From Tigriopus japonicus (Eukaryota > Arthropoda > Copepoda > Harpacticoida > Harpacticidae), in contig CM021318.1 of assembly GCA_010645155.1 (NCBI GenBank), positions 6,816,059 through 6,880,058 of the forward strand: DNA of 64,000 nucleotides, written 5' to 3'. Positions 1 to 11,401 of the stretch are shown one piece after another; the stretch's first letter is position 1; each line of letters begins with the position of its first letter. The translations under genes and the position numbers were made by a program. The notes under the pieces were generated by a model. The model did no database searches, was not told the origin of the DNA, and worked only from the letters and a program-made list of their open reading frames with translations.

Positions 1-2784
1 GAAGGAAGCTCTGGAATTCTCAGTAATCTATATTAATTTTTTGGAGGGCGAGTTTGGGCTCTGACACATCCCTAGATATTGTACCCCAAGAATCTTTAGC
101 TTTCGGCCAAACTAAACATTGACTGGCCAGGCTGTATTCGTAAAGGGAACAATTTGAGACCGGAGATGCCGGTGATTATAGAGTTTTTACTCAACAGAGT
201 GGTTGGTGAAAATATGACCGATATTCTTTAATATAATGTATCTTAATATGTACACACTTGAATTAACATAGCAAATCAATTTGATGCTAACATCAAAAAG
301 GCTCAACTTAACGCCAATATTGTTTTTCCTTTTGAAATCGTGCACATTGATTGTACAACTTTCCCAAAACCTCAAATTCCTTGTAAAAACTCGTGCCTTT
401 GTGTTTTGAACTTGTGAAAACTTCGCTTTCTCTCTGGACAACCTTTCTTTATTGTAAAAGTAATACATGTCCCAAGTGATATTTTTAAAACTTCTCCAAG
501 ATAAAGCCGAGATCCTTGGCAACTCAAGTCACATAGTCCAAGACTCATTCCGAATTCAGACCACACCTGTTCCCTGTCTTGGAGGCATGTTGCCACTATC
601 AGCCTTGAACAAATATGATTTCCATTGGAGAGAGGTGTTCCGTTCCGGAGGTAGGTCGAAACTTTTTGTTCCATTTTTGCTGGTAATGAAGTGAGACGTC
701 ACAAATGTACATTGGTATTGAGTTTAGAAAAGGTACTAGTTCAATTTTGTAAAAAAAAAAATTTACACTATTTTGTGATAACTTTGAATAAACTATTTAG
801 TTATTATAAGTTATACATAAAGGTATCTTCAATCTAGAGAATATCGTCGAGTTGATAAATTACTATGACAATTTCAATTGATAATGGTAATAAATGAACA
901 AAAATTTTTGCTTAATAAATTTATAAAGAGCTTTAAAAAGGAACGGACCCTCAAAGGAATGGCAGGAGTCGCCAACACTAAGTAAGTTTATTAAAATATA
1001 GGTAATGACATAATAAACTAGTCAGAAAGACTAAATACACCGTTGGCACTAAAATGTCGGAATGCTTCCTTACTTTGATCAAAACAGAAAAACTACCCTT
1101 TTTCCAGAAAAGTTTCATTTCCAAGCAAAATTCCCACATTTTTTTAATTTTCCCATTTTTGTAAGATTGAACAAAAAATTAAAGATTTTTGTAATTACAT
1201 TGTAAAAAGTGATTTTCAATTATGTGGTGGCCCTGGTGATCCCTGATCATTTTGAGGACAAGAGATGGCGCTTTAAGCGCTACAGCTGAAACACAGGCAC
1301 TTCCATCTAGGTGACAAAAACACGGTTGTTCATCAAAATCCTTTATTGACAGTTGCTGTTACGTATGCTAAAACATTAAGCCTATATGGGCGTATTACAA
1401 TCGAAATCAATGGTAGCCAAAAAATGAGCAATCCTGTGTCATATTCTTCTTAATTTCTGCCCCAAATCTCCCTAAAATTAGTGACAGACCCACAACTGAT
1501 CCGTAGTTCTTGAGGGTCAAAATTGACCAAGGTCATGCGACCTTGGTTGGTCCACAATGCTCAAGAAAAATCGCCCTTGTCTCCAGGAGAACATTTCTTT
1601 TTTATCCACCAGCCTGTCAAAGATGGCACATTTTTCAAGGACTCCCAAAATCCGAGCCAGAATATTGATGGGGTACATTTTCTGCCCGACAAGACGGCCC
1701 AGATTCTTTTGTCGTGTTCCTTCATTTCTTCTCGAAACCCCATCGATATCAAGTTGGAAAGCCTTGGCCTTTGTATGTACTGTTCCGTTGTTTGTTTCTG
1801 TCAAATCCTCCGGCTTTTCACTCCCCATTCGGCTCAAATCTCGAATGTGGAAAAGTAAATAGCGAGAGTGCAGGAAATGCCGGTGGGCAAGAGGACCAAC
1901 CAACGGATTTGGCACCAATAAATTGTGTTCCAAGAACCTAGGGATCCGAAATGGCCGATAAAATAGTTGGGGAAAACTCACGAGCGCCAATCAAAACACG
2001 TTGCTTACCGATTCAGAGGATAGAAGGATTGTTTGATATGTTTATGGGATTGGAAATGGTGTCATAATTGCACTTTTCTTTCGAATGGTTTAGTTAACTT
2101 TTCACTGAAAACAGTGAAATTATAAAACTTTTAAAGTGTTTTTTGAAGGTTAATTCGAGGAATTTTATGTGTTGTTACCTTCATTTACTGACAAAGGAGC
2201 GACCAAGTTTCCTTGCAAAAAAACACAAAAAAATTGTTCGCTATACTATGTTTTACTCTTTCCTCAAAATAGAGTTAGTCGTCGAAAGGTTCTCTTTCTT
2301 TTTGAAATTTAAATGAACACAAAAAGTTTATTTCATATACTTCCTCTCATCAAGAGGGATATTTTCGATCTTTGCTTCAAGATTGAAATTACGTTAAAGA
2401 AACGAGCGTTATTTCCTTTGCTTTGTTTTTAAGACAGAATTTCAGGAAATCGTACCTTTTTCGAAGGATTGCAGCCGTCATGTTTCTTTTCTTTTAATCA
2501 AAAATACATTGTTCTTGACAACTAAAAGAGCCATAAGCATGAAAAATGCTTCATTATCCAATTTTCTCGATTTCCAGTTGACCAAATCAATGAAACCAAT
2601 CAATTGGAAGAAAAGGAAAAAATCAAATTGACCTATTAAATGAGGCAATGACCCCGAATGGATTAAAAAATACAGCTTCGGGATCATTATGGTACTAAAA
2701 TGAAAGATTTTTGCAACAAAAATAATGTTATGATTGAATATCTGATCTAAACAGCATTTTAAATGTATCTCGGACCCCACTATA
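1..2784. other. Intergenic, no supported gene
   Basis: AT-rich sequence without a recognisable gene. The stretch 1517-1990 is richer in GC and open in several frames on both strands (157 codons on the minus strand). None of these translations resembles a family I know, and overlapping open frames at one locus suggest composition rather than coding. An AGATGGCGCT motif lies at 1263-1272. Confidence 0.5.
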
Positions 2785-3136
2785 CAGGGTTGTTTTAATT
2801 TATAGTCCTAAAAACTTTGATGACAAATTGCGACAAAAGGAGGCAATATAGTTAACTTAAGGTCAAACTAACTTTGAAAATACAGGTATATACCCAACTC
2901 TTTGTTTTTGTCCTCTAATGATAATAGAGCATGCGTACCTTGAACGCGGCAGCCGTTCTTGAAAATAAAATCTTAGTTTTATAACGGGTCAATCAATTTC
3001 ATTAATACTTTGCCTTCTTGCCTGAGTATGCCTAAAACTGTTTTCTTCAAATGGTAATGTTATAATGAAATCACAAGGTTTATGTGTCCCGAATGATTCT
3101 TGATTTGGTAGGGGTCTCTAATTCGTGACAACCCTG
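2785..3136. mobile_element. TA-flanked MITE with CAGGGTTGT ends
   Basis: The element begins CAGGGTTGT and ends ACAACCCTG, and both ends are flanked by TA (2783-2784 and 3137-3138). After the first nine bases the arms match only partly (TTTTAATTTATAG against CACGAATTAGAG). It is 352 bp long and has no transposase frame. Terminal repeats of this kind with a TA duplication fit a non-autonomous Tc1/mariner-type element. The family assignment is inference. Confidence 0.6.
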
Positions 3137-3138
3137 TA

Positions 3139-5906
3139 AACGAATTGTTCAATGATGCTTAGGCATAACACATTTCATGAACATATTTATCCTTAAATCA
3201 TTTAACATTTGTTGACACGTAAAAAAAGAAATAATTCTTCATTGACTTCGTTGAACCTTTCTGCCTGATTCAAGAAGCAAAGGTCGAAAAGTCATCAGAA
3301 AGTATTAACATTAACAGGAACGCTTCACTGCACAAACATTCTCACGGGGAGAGTGAAGAAACCATCAGACTAGAAAATTGGTTTGGTTTCTCGTTTGCGG
3401 TCGGTTTATTGAATCATAGCAGACGCAGACTGAGCTTTCTCCTCCATGCCTGGTTATTAATACCATCAACCCATCATCAAGTACTCAGAACCCCTCCCTA
3501 GTAATTTGGTTTAATTCCTAATCTAAGAACGGGCACTAAATTTCGAGCTCTGCCAAAGGATCTTGTGAACAATTTCCAATTTCCGGTCTGTCGGGACTCG
3601 ATCTCTTCCGGACGACAGATCTTCCTTCCAACGAGGATGACCATTGACTGGCTTGACCTTTACTGTCACATACCAATTTGATTTAGTGCTCGTATGTGGC
3701 TTATATTGTTGGTTGGAGGCCAAAAAAGGGACTCAAATGGAATTTGTTGTGAGCACAATCTGCGTTAGATATGGTTATCGGTGAAACTATTTCAAGCAAC
3801 CATCTTCATCTTGAAGGCTGATATGAAGTAAGATTATCTTAATTAAGACTTGAGACCCTCCGATCTATTCTGTGAAGGAGATGTTAGTTTTCATTTAGCA
3901 AATTGAAGACATTTTGGTGCTAGTTTTCGTGTATCCAAGGAGTGTATTGTACTGCATGTAGACGTTTAGGGACAACTTAATAAGGCTTGATTGTTCTTTT
4001 TCAGCACGTTTCATTTGGGGTTGTATTAGGTATTTAAATGGGGTCTGAAAGTGCAAAAAATGACTGATTTTCAAAGCCATATGTAATTGTAAAAGATTGC
4101 AAAGAACCCAAAATAAATTATACCATTATAGTGTATTCAAATATTTGTAAAGCCCATTTCCCAGTGATTGTGAAACTACCATGATCAAAGAGCGACACAT
4201 GTTCATTTTTTAACGTTCTTCATTGTGTAAATATGGAATAATTTGGCTCTCAAAAAGTGCTGAAAATGTCGCTTCCCCAAGGCCATGATCCATAAATTTT
4301 GTTATTTTTCATTTGAGTTGATCCCAAGAGATGAGAGCACAGAAATTTGGCAAGCAGATAAAACAAGATGTTTCCTATTTGAAGATCGAGATCGCTTGAT
4401 GAAAACCAATCAATCGTCTTTAACACCCTTGACTTTATCTATGGCAATTTGGCACTTGCCCTATCATCTTCAAAGAGAGCCAACAAAGCTTCTCGTCTTT
4501 CTAGCAGCTCAAAGAGGTCTCTCTAAAATTGGATTGTCTATCTAACATGTTAAGAAATCAATGAAAACAAAGAAAACACGTTCTTTTTGTACTTTCTACC
4601 TCGCTCCAGATAATCATAAGAGGTTCGTCCTTCAGTCGGCTTTGATGTTGTTCGCTCCCTTAATAAAAAAGGTCTTGTCGGCTTTCATATCTTGGGTTGG
4701 TTGGTTCCTTATCCCAACGGAGTATAACACCATTTCCCTTATCTTAGCTCTCACCACTCATCATTCAGTCAATCAACCACATTCTCGTCAAAACTGGGAT
4801 GCATCGGTTTAGATATTCCCTAAAGTACATTTTCACCAATAGATGGCGGTGCATGTATATGAAACGTTTTATACAAGTAACTCCCTCTATCGGTGGCTTT
4901 TGAGGTTATAATTGATAAGCTTAATACCAACCTCATTGATCACTAGAAGTCACGAGGATCCAATATGAGGCCATGGTTAATGCGTGTCTTCTACATTTAT
5001 AGCTTGCTTTTCATATCCCAGTTTCGGTTGCGCTTGGTAAATCCGGTCCCAGTCTTTGATTCCCCATGGTAAGTGATTTAAGTGCAGCTTCCATTGCTTC
5101 ACGAATGGAATGAACCGCTCAATGTCGGGCATCATGAACATTCCAGAGCTCGAATGCTTTAGATTCCTCCCAATTCAAAAAACGTGTTCATTAAGATCCA
5201 TGTTCTCTTGTGGGACGAGAGGAAAGACCCAAAGAGCCTTGGTCCACACACTTTCTTGAACGAGAATGGGCCTGTCTCATGCGAGATAAGAAAACTCCCC
5301 AAGCGTTTCCGACCTAAAATACACGCTTCGTTCTATTCCAGGAACAGGAACAGGACGAAATTTTCAGTATCACACTGAGGAGGGTACATTGGGGAATGGT
5401 TCGTAATATGACCCCTCAGAATGTACGTTGTCAGTAAGATGATGTGACTTGTTAAACGTGTTCCATTCCATTGCTATGAGGGTTGGAACTTGGAACTCGA
5501 CGAGTCCAATTTGAGGAAATGGAAGATTAATGGAACTCATTGGCTAAAAAGAAACGGGTGTGTCACGCTCCGAGAAAAGTGAGGATCTTGAACTCGTTGG
5601 CTGTCGCGTGAGATGATTAGATATGGGCGTTGGTGCGTTAATGGGAGGGATTACTTGTGATGTCAGATTTGCTATACTTTGAAAAAGCAACCAAACCCCA
5701 AGATTTCAAAAAGTTCTACTTTCATCATTGCATTAATGTACGTTTAAATGTTTAACGTTTTGCACAAGGACACACATTGCAATGAAATACTCTTCACTTG
5801 ACCTCTCATGAGTACGTATGATTGATGTTTTTGATTTCATTTTTATCAGGTTTTGTCAGATTTCGCCATACTTATTTTGTCGGAAAAAAGTGCGGAAGTG
5901 CTAATC
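3139..5906. other. Intergenic, no supported gene
   Basis: I see no supported gene. Short open frames at 3523-3723 (minus), 4285-4545 and 4561-4812 (plus) show no recognisable domain or splice context. A short AATAGATGGCGG motif near 4841 is of the kind noted elsewhere in the window. Confidence 0.4.
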
Positions 5907-6213
5907 GATATTGAGTTCAATTTTTGCCACAGTAGTTTTGCCATTTTGGTCCATAAGGGTCAAAAAGCTTATTACCACTAAACTTTTCAAAGGGGAAAAT
6001 ACCTAATCTCTAAGTAAAATATGGCAGCACTGCCAACTCAAAATGCATTTTTATGAATACCGAGGCAACTTGAATTCGATTTAATTCGCGTATTGCCATA
6101 TTGGTCCTTGTTTAGATCTTAGGTCAAAAAGTTTAATACAACCTGCCTTTTTTAATAGTAAGTAAACTTTGAGTCAAAAATAGCAACACTCCTAACTCAA
6201 AACCCATCACTAT
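5907..6213 (-). repeat. Paired-unit repeat family, copy A
   Basis: This is one of four related copies in the window. Reversed, it carries two tandem units. Each opens with a degenerate GATTTCGAGTTGGCAGTG-type end and GCTGCCA, passes through TTTTTGACC and a GGACCAATATGGCA-type segment, and closes near AACTCGAAATC. The two units are about 140 bp each, so the copy looks like a dimer of short inverted-repeat elements. No coding capacity is seen. Confidence 0.6.
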
Positions 6214-7533
6214 TTGGAAGACATGAGATTCTGATGAGCATAAAAGTTTGAAGAAATAAAGATTTTCATAACAATTCATTTTTTCATCTGCGCAACTTGA
6301 AGGTGGAATAGCAATTTTTGACAGTTAAAAAATAAGTTTGGTTGCAATTATCTAAAACTTGAAATTGAAGAGGTTCTTCCAAACTTTTGAACCAGGAATG
6401 CTTAAAAAGATGGCCAAAGGAGACGTGTTCCTTTGGCAACCAAACCTAAAAACAAATAGTTTGTTTAATTGAAGGTTTTCAATTTCTCCTATTGTTTTTA
6501 AATCACTTTTCAATGCTCCTTAACATACCTAATCCATGCCATTGGTCTTAAATGCAACATTTTTCGAAAATCTGACCCTTAATAGCTCTGACATTTTTTG
6601 GCAAGCCAAACATTTTTGACATCTGGTCTGTAATTTGATACAGTAATCCCTCCCATTGATGACCACTTAATTTGTTTTTGAGTTTCAACAACTTCTTTTT
6701 CTTTCAAGCCTCGATGATTTTTACATTTTCATGCAAATAAATAGTTGGAGCTATCAAACCAAGATGAGGAATGACAAAAATACATTCATCCCATGGATAC
6801 ACAAGTCCATTGATTCCACGATAAAATGAATAAACAGGCTCGATGGGCAATATTTCAAACCTTTTTATTCGGCAATTTTACTTTCTGCTTGTATAATCTA
6901 TTTATCTTACCAGAAACATGGCTTTACGAGCTGATGTGATGACCAAGGATGACCACAACATTATCAAAAATCTTAATGAAATGGAAGGTATGGAATGTTT
7001 GAATGTAATCATCCATTAACATATTGCCCCCTCTTTCTCCTCTTGTGAAGACACATCAATCTTGTATTCATATGAAGGCATATTCTCCATTCATGTCCTG
7101 ATTTATGGTCCCAGGTGATGAATCTCACAATATACCATGGACGAGAAGTCTCAGACTAAATAACAAACATACTTTTTCGATACGTTGTACACATGGAACA
7201 TTGAACTACATTCATGCCTCATAAAAGGGCCCTCTGAACAAAGCTTTTAAATCTTGCGTTCGCCAAGAAAATGTCTCATTTTCTGTGAAAGGTAAGAGAA
7301 GTTTGCCCAAAAATACATTTCAAAAATACTGAATCACTTTTCTTTAATTAAAAAAATGCGAGAAAAATGTATAAACATGCCTCCATACAAATTTCATTGC
7401 ATCATGTTAAAAACACTTGGTGGATAAATGTATTAAAATGGTGGTTTGCAGCTGAGCTTTTCTCAAGTTTATTTTTGTCAATCTTAATAATTAGACCACT
7501 ACTAAAATGACTCAAAGCTTCTATTAGGAGTAC
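6214..7533. other. Intergenic, no supported gene
   Basis: AT-rich sequence with no convincing open frame and no repeat that I could pair with another part of the window. Confidence 0.4.
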
Positions 7534-7541
7534 ATCTAGTG

Positions 7542-7789
7542 CAGGGGTCGGCAACCTTTTTTGGGTCAAGTCCCACCAAATTTGATAACATGATGTCAGG
7601 GGCCCACCAAACAGACGTTGGTAGGTTCAGCGGCCCACAAATTAACGATCGAAGAGCTTTAGGCCACGAGTACAGTACCACGGATGGCTCGCGGGCCCAC
7701 TATTTTGGACTTCCCCATAGCTCCTGGGCCCACCAAAGGCCACCCTTGGGCCCACATGTGGGCCGCGGCCCACCGGTTGCCTACCCCTT
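7542..7789. mobile_element. hAT-like MITE, 248 bp
   Basis: The element starts CAGGGGTCGGCAACC and ends GGTTGCCTACCCCTT, an inverted match over 15 bases with two differences. It is flanked by a perfect 8-bp duplication, ATCTAGTG, at 7534-7541 and 7790-7797. CAGGGGTCGGCAACC-type ends with 8-bp target duplications are typical of hAT elements. The interior is rich in GGCCCAC and encodes no transposase, so this is a non-autonomous copy. Open frames at 7539-7890 are products of the element and are not genes. The intact duplication suggests fairly recent insertion. Confidence 0.88.
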
Positions 7790-7797
7790 ATCTAGTG

Positions 7798-8319
7798 AGT
7801 AAAACAAGCCAAAGGAAGGTATCTGTTTTTTCTTCATGTTTTTTTTGTCAAAAAACGAAGGAAACCAGTTTGTCTTCCTCTTTTAACTGAAATAGGTAAA
7901 ATTTGGATAGCTATTAGAGAAGAAAAAAAGGGAAGGAAAATAGGGAAAAGAACAGAACAGAAAAAAGGAAAAGGAGACTACTTTCTTCTTAACTTTCCTA
8001 GTCTTCAGTCAATGAGTCTAGTTTTCTTTTAATGAAAGCAAGAATACTTTCAATGTTTCTTCATTTTTGTTTTATAATTTCGGCCTTTGATGGCAAAGAA
8101 AATGGCGAGAATTTCACCTTAAGGGTTTTTAAACCCTTAATACCTCTTCTTTCATATATGCAAGAGAATTTTACCTTTGCTTTGCTCTATCTAACGAAGA
8201 GGTCTGCAAATGTGTTATAAAGCACAGTCCAATTTTAAGACCTTCATGCTCTAGATGCTCTAGTGAGTACATGATTTGCCTTGATCCCTCTTGTTCTTCA
8301 CCTGATAAGAGATAACACA
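7798..8319. other. Upstream region of QPCT-like gene
   Basis: This is the non-coding stretch just before the QPCT-like start. It contains a purine-rich run (about 7918-7980) and must hold the 5' UTR and promoter if there is no upstream non-coding exon. No clear TATA box or initiator can be assigned by eye. The frame at 8032-8220 is not recognisable. Confidence 0.4.
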
Positions 8320-8692
8320 ATGTCTAGTGATAATATTTTGTGCTTGATCCTCTTTTCCATTGCCTTAACCCTCAGCCATGGTTGTTGGTTGGACGACCAA
8401 GCCAACCATGTCCCCACAGATTTGACCCACAACGAGGAGTGGATCCTCCATTTGGGACTAGAACTTGGTCATGAACTCAATTTCAAGGCTCACCTGGAAA
8501 ACATTCTGATCCCCAGGACGGTTGGCTCAGAGAATCACACTTTGGTGGAAACCTACATCATTGGCACCCTCCAAGACCTGGGATGGACCATCTCCTTGGA
8601 CCAATTCACTGGAGAGACTCCCTTGGGACCAAAGTCCTTCACAAATATTATTGCAGACCTCAGGCCAACGAGTCCAAGACGAATGATAATAG
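8320..8692 (+). CDS. QPCT: Glutaminyl-peptide cyclotransferase, exon 1
   Basis: First coding exon of a three-exon gene (8320-8692, 8763-9118, 10455-10766; 346 residues). QPCT is a zinc-dependent enzyme of the secretory pathway that converts N-terminal Gln or Glu of peptides to pyroglutamate. This exon gives residues 1-124 plus one base of codon 125. It starts with a hydrophobic signal peptide (about residues 5-20) and then the N-terminal part of the alpha/beta hydrolase-like fold. The ATG at 8320 was chosen because it places the hydrophobic core close to the N terminus; an in-frame ATG at 8281 would add 13 residues. The donor is G|GTATGT at 8693. The total length is close to that of human QPCT (361). 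One N-glycosylation sequon, NHT, lies in this exon. Confidence 0.93.
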
Positions 8693-8762
8693 GTATGTAA
8701 TACGATCTTCCATCATGAAGGTAACTTCATTATTCCGTAACATGAGGGGAATTGTGTTTCAG

Positions 8763-9118
8763 GCGCCCATTATGATACTTTGACAAGGATCGAGGGTTTC
8801 GTTGGGGCCGTGGATTCGGCTGTGCCAGTTGCTATGATGCTCAACTTAGCCTCGACCATGACTCACGTTTTTGAGGATACTTTGGCTATCTATCCTGATT
8901 TAACGCCTTCATTAGTTTTCTTTGATGGGGAGGAGGCTTTGAAGTCTTGGTCGTCTGAAGACTCCCTATATGGTTCCACCCATTTGGCAGGTTTGTGGCA
9001 CAACCAGACGTATGAGGATTCAGATTGTCACGAAACCACGTCCCAGATGGATAGGATGGATGTCCTAGTTGTTATGGATCTCTTGGGAACCGCGGAACCT
9101 GACTTTCAGTCATTTCAA
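8763..9118 (+). CDS. QPCT: Glutaminyl-peptide cyclotransferase, exon 2
   Basis: Metal-site exon. The acceptor is TTTCAG at 8757-8762 after a 70-bp intron, and codon 125 (Gly) is split by it. The exon carries GAHYD (125-129), GFVGAVDSAVP with the predicted zinc ligand Asp142, and FFDGEEA with general base Glu181 and zinc ligand Glu182. DSLYGS (191-196) and MDLLG with Asp230 (the human Asp248 position) follow. These blocks match animal QPCT closely. The two cysteines that form a disulfide around the active site in human QPCT (ACHYD and VPCAM) are both absent: the residues here are Ala126 and Val147. A sequon NQT begins at residue 205. The exon ends in phase 0 before GTAAGA. Confidence 0.94.
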
Positions 9119-9507
9119 GTAAGAAACGAGTTCTGAGCGTAACTGTACAAATTGTGAGGATTTGAAATAGAGTCTCGATTGAAGAAAACCGACAGAGTCA
9201 AATTGGCCCTCTAGCGTCAAGAAACGGTACTACAATGGTTGCAAGAAAGAAAATCAATGAAATATACTATACTTTGATGATCAGATCGGCCCATAATGTC
9301 AAATATGATTGCGTTCTTTGGAGTTTGTTTTTGTTTGCAACATCATTTAAATGTTGTGTAATCAAAGCTGGATTTAAGGATATTGCCCATGAACAGCCAA
9401 ATAATTTATATATCCAGAGACACTTTGACCCAAATGTGCATTCTGTTCAAAATTTCTTTGAACAAATTCTTTTGTTGCAAAAAATAGACTAATCTTATAG
9501 TCTAGAG

Positions 9508-9715
9508 CAGGGGTGTGCAAACCCTGGCCTGCAAGCTGATTTTGCGTGACCCGCGAGAGGATCTTTCATTTGCAGTAGACTGGCCCGCAGTATGATTTTT
9601 TGATTTTTTCATGAATTTTATACTAGAAATTATTTGCTGTTTTGGATTGTGTGGTCCGCGAGAGCCAATGGTCCGGCCAATTTGGCCCACTGCTAAATAA
9701 GTTTGCACACCCCTG
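9508..9715. mobile_element. hAT-like MITE, 208 bp, in QPCT intron 2
   Basis: The element starts CAGGGGTGTGCAAAC and ends GTTTGCACACCCCTG, a perfect 15-bp terminal inverted repeat. It is flanked by a perfect 8-bp duplication GTCTAGAG at 9500-9507 and 9716-9723. The interior is rich in GGCC and TGGCCC, without a transposase. The 8-bp duplication and CAGGGG ends indicate the hAT superfamily. The first few bases resemble the 7542-7789 element but the interiors differ. Confidence 0.9.
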
Positions 9716-9810
9716 GTCTAGAGAGCCGTTCTTTTATCCAGCCTGCACTGAATTTGACATATGTGAGAATCACAAACTACCTGTGATCAAGAACAAGAGT
9801 GAATGAATAC

Positions 9811-10008
9811 GCTGCATGTTATACACCTAATTCAAAAAGCAAGAGTGTAGCAAAATCATGTCGGATTAACGAGTGTCAAGTACATACTCACCCCAGCTCC
9901 TGTGTTTGAAACAGAGCAGTTGTCGTGAGTATATAGTTGAAAATTGTTAATCTGACTTGATTTTACTAAACTCTTCCTTTTTGAATTAGATGCGCTAACA
10001 TGCAGCCT
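9811..10008. mobile_element. Palindromic MITE family, copy 1
   Basis: The ends are inverted copies (GCTGCATGTTA at the left, TAACATGCAGC at the right), followed inwards by CTAATTCAAAAAG and its complement. Next comes an AAATCAAGTCAGATTAA-type block, again present in both arms, around a centre with TATACTCA. The element is close to a full-length palindrome and non-coding. Related copies lie at 18001-18167, 18560-18727, 47330-47460 and 47977-48180. No target duplication can be assigned with confidence. Confidence 0.7.
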
Positions 10009-10454
10009 GATGTATCTTTCTAAAATTATGCACATGACATCCTTAAGTGCATGTCTAAATAATCTTATCCTTCAAAAAACCCATATTTTAATGGAATTAT
10101 TAGCATGAAAGTCCCTCATTTGAGTGGACAGGCAGAATATTTTATTTATCTTCCTAAAAGTACAGGCTTGCCTATTTCTTTAAGATTTGGTTTCAGGAAA
10201 AAACTTTTCAATCAAAATTTGTAAAATTGACATTTCAATCTTCTCATATTTTTTGCACTTTCAACCATTCTCTGTCTTGTTGAACAATCATCTGTCATTT
10301 TCTAACTTGATACAAAAAGTGCCTTTTAATAATTCATTTGGTCATTCTGTATGAGACACTTTTAGCCACCCATCTACTTTTCTGACCGTCAGATGGCGTA
10401 GTCAGAGCCAGGATCTACACCCATTTCATTCACAGTCCAATTTGAATTTTCCAG

Positions 10455-10766
10455 TTCGATAGCGAGGATGATGAACCAAATCCTTACTACCGCATGATGG
10501 ATGCCATTGAGGAATCGCTGGATCGTTTCATCCCAAGTGACACCAAACCCATGTTCAATGGCTTGCAATCAAGCTCCCATGTAACTGATGATTGCACACC
10601 ATTCTGGAGATTGGGTCAAAAGCGAATTCATCATTGGATCACCCGACCCTTCCCATCTGTATGGCACACCTTAGAGGACAATTGGGACGCCCTTGATTTC
10701 GACTACATCCAACGAATGAATATGATACTCCGTATATTCACGGCTGAGTACATGCAAGTGCAATAA
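10455..10766 (+). CDS. QPCT: Glutaminyl-peptide cyclotransferase, exon 3 (terminal)
   Basis: Last coding exon, residues 244-346, after acceptor TTCCAG at 10449-10454. It contains SSHVTDDCTPF with Asp288/289 (the human Asp305 region) and IHHWI with His303 at the human His319 position. RPFPSVWHTLEDN follows, in which His314 is the third predicted zinc ligand. The C-terminal helix ends shortly after IFTAEYMQ, as in the family. The stop TAA (10764-10766) lies inside an AATAAA hexamer at 10762-10767, so the 3' UTR may be only about 20-40 bases. The protein appears intact and probably active. Confidence 0.94.
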   Translation, partial: FDSEDDEPNPYYRMMDAIEESLDRFIPSDTKPMFNGLQSSSHVTDDCTPFWRLGQKRIHHWITRPFPSVWHTLEDNWDALDFDYIQRMNMILRIFTAEYMQVQ

Positions 10767-11401
10767 ATTTGAAGGAACAGAGGAAACCTATGCTATCCTT
10801 GAAATCTTCTATTTGAAGAATAATGGCCTCAGGCGCCAAAGGTTTCCTGAATATCATCCATTCTTCTAAAAAAGGGCTAGAGGATCCCAACCCCTTTGAA
10901 GGTTAATGTGCCGGAAAAACAACACAAAAGTCGACAATAGTCCTCAAGCAGTTATTTTTGGCAATCCAAGACTTCTCATCTTTTGCTCAAGAATGGAAAG
11001 AACAAAGGTATCCTCGATTTCTTGGCGTCGGCATTGAAATTCTAGTCAGGGATAGAGCTAGAAAACTCGTCTGCATTCCTTAGAGAAGCCTTGGTCAATT
11101 TCATGGACTGCGCTTTCAGCCTTCCAAGTCCACTGAGCACATTTGTCTTCCCATATCTTGCATTTGACTTAAACCTCAAGGACGGAGTTGAAGAGAGTGA
11201 GTGCCCTTGAAATATGGTCGTTAACTTTCAGGCAACACGAATGAGCGGGAAATTCGAAATGGATGTCGTTCCCAAAACCTCATTGAGTTGTCAAGGAATG
11301 GAAGTACAGTACGGCACAAAATGGAAACTTCAGGTCTTTGGAATTAGGTTCGAACTTGGAACGGGAACAAAGTGAAGCGAGGTTTACATAATGTCGAAGG
11401 A
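10767..11401. other. Region downstream of QPCT
   Basis: There is no supported gene. On the minus strand a frame ending with TAG at 11042-11044 runs open back to about 11210. It reads as a basic, Ser-rich stretch with moderate codon bias and could be a terminal exon, but it has no recognisable domain. Confidence 0.3.

Larger units (their letters stand above)
9119..10454 (+). other. QPCT intron 2, carrying two MITEs
   Basis: 1,336-bp GT-AG intron (GTAAGA to TTCCAG). It holds a hAT-like MITE at 9508-9715 and a palindromic MITE at 9811-10008. An open frame at 9235-9492 has no recognisable content and is not needed to join the exons, since exon 2 to exon 3 is in frame and matches the family order. 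Confidence 0.85.

Noticed and set aside
7539..7890. Two plus-strand frames of 68-87 codons
   Set aside because: They run through a hAT MITE rich in GGCCCAC and have no protein features.
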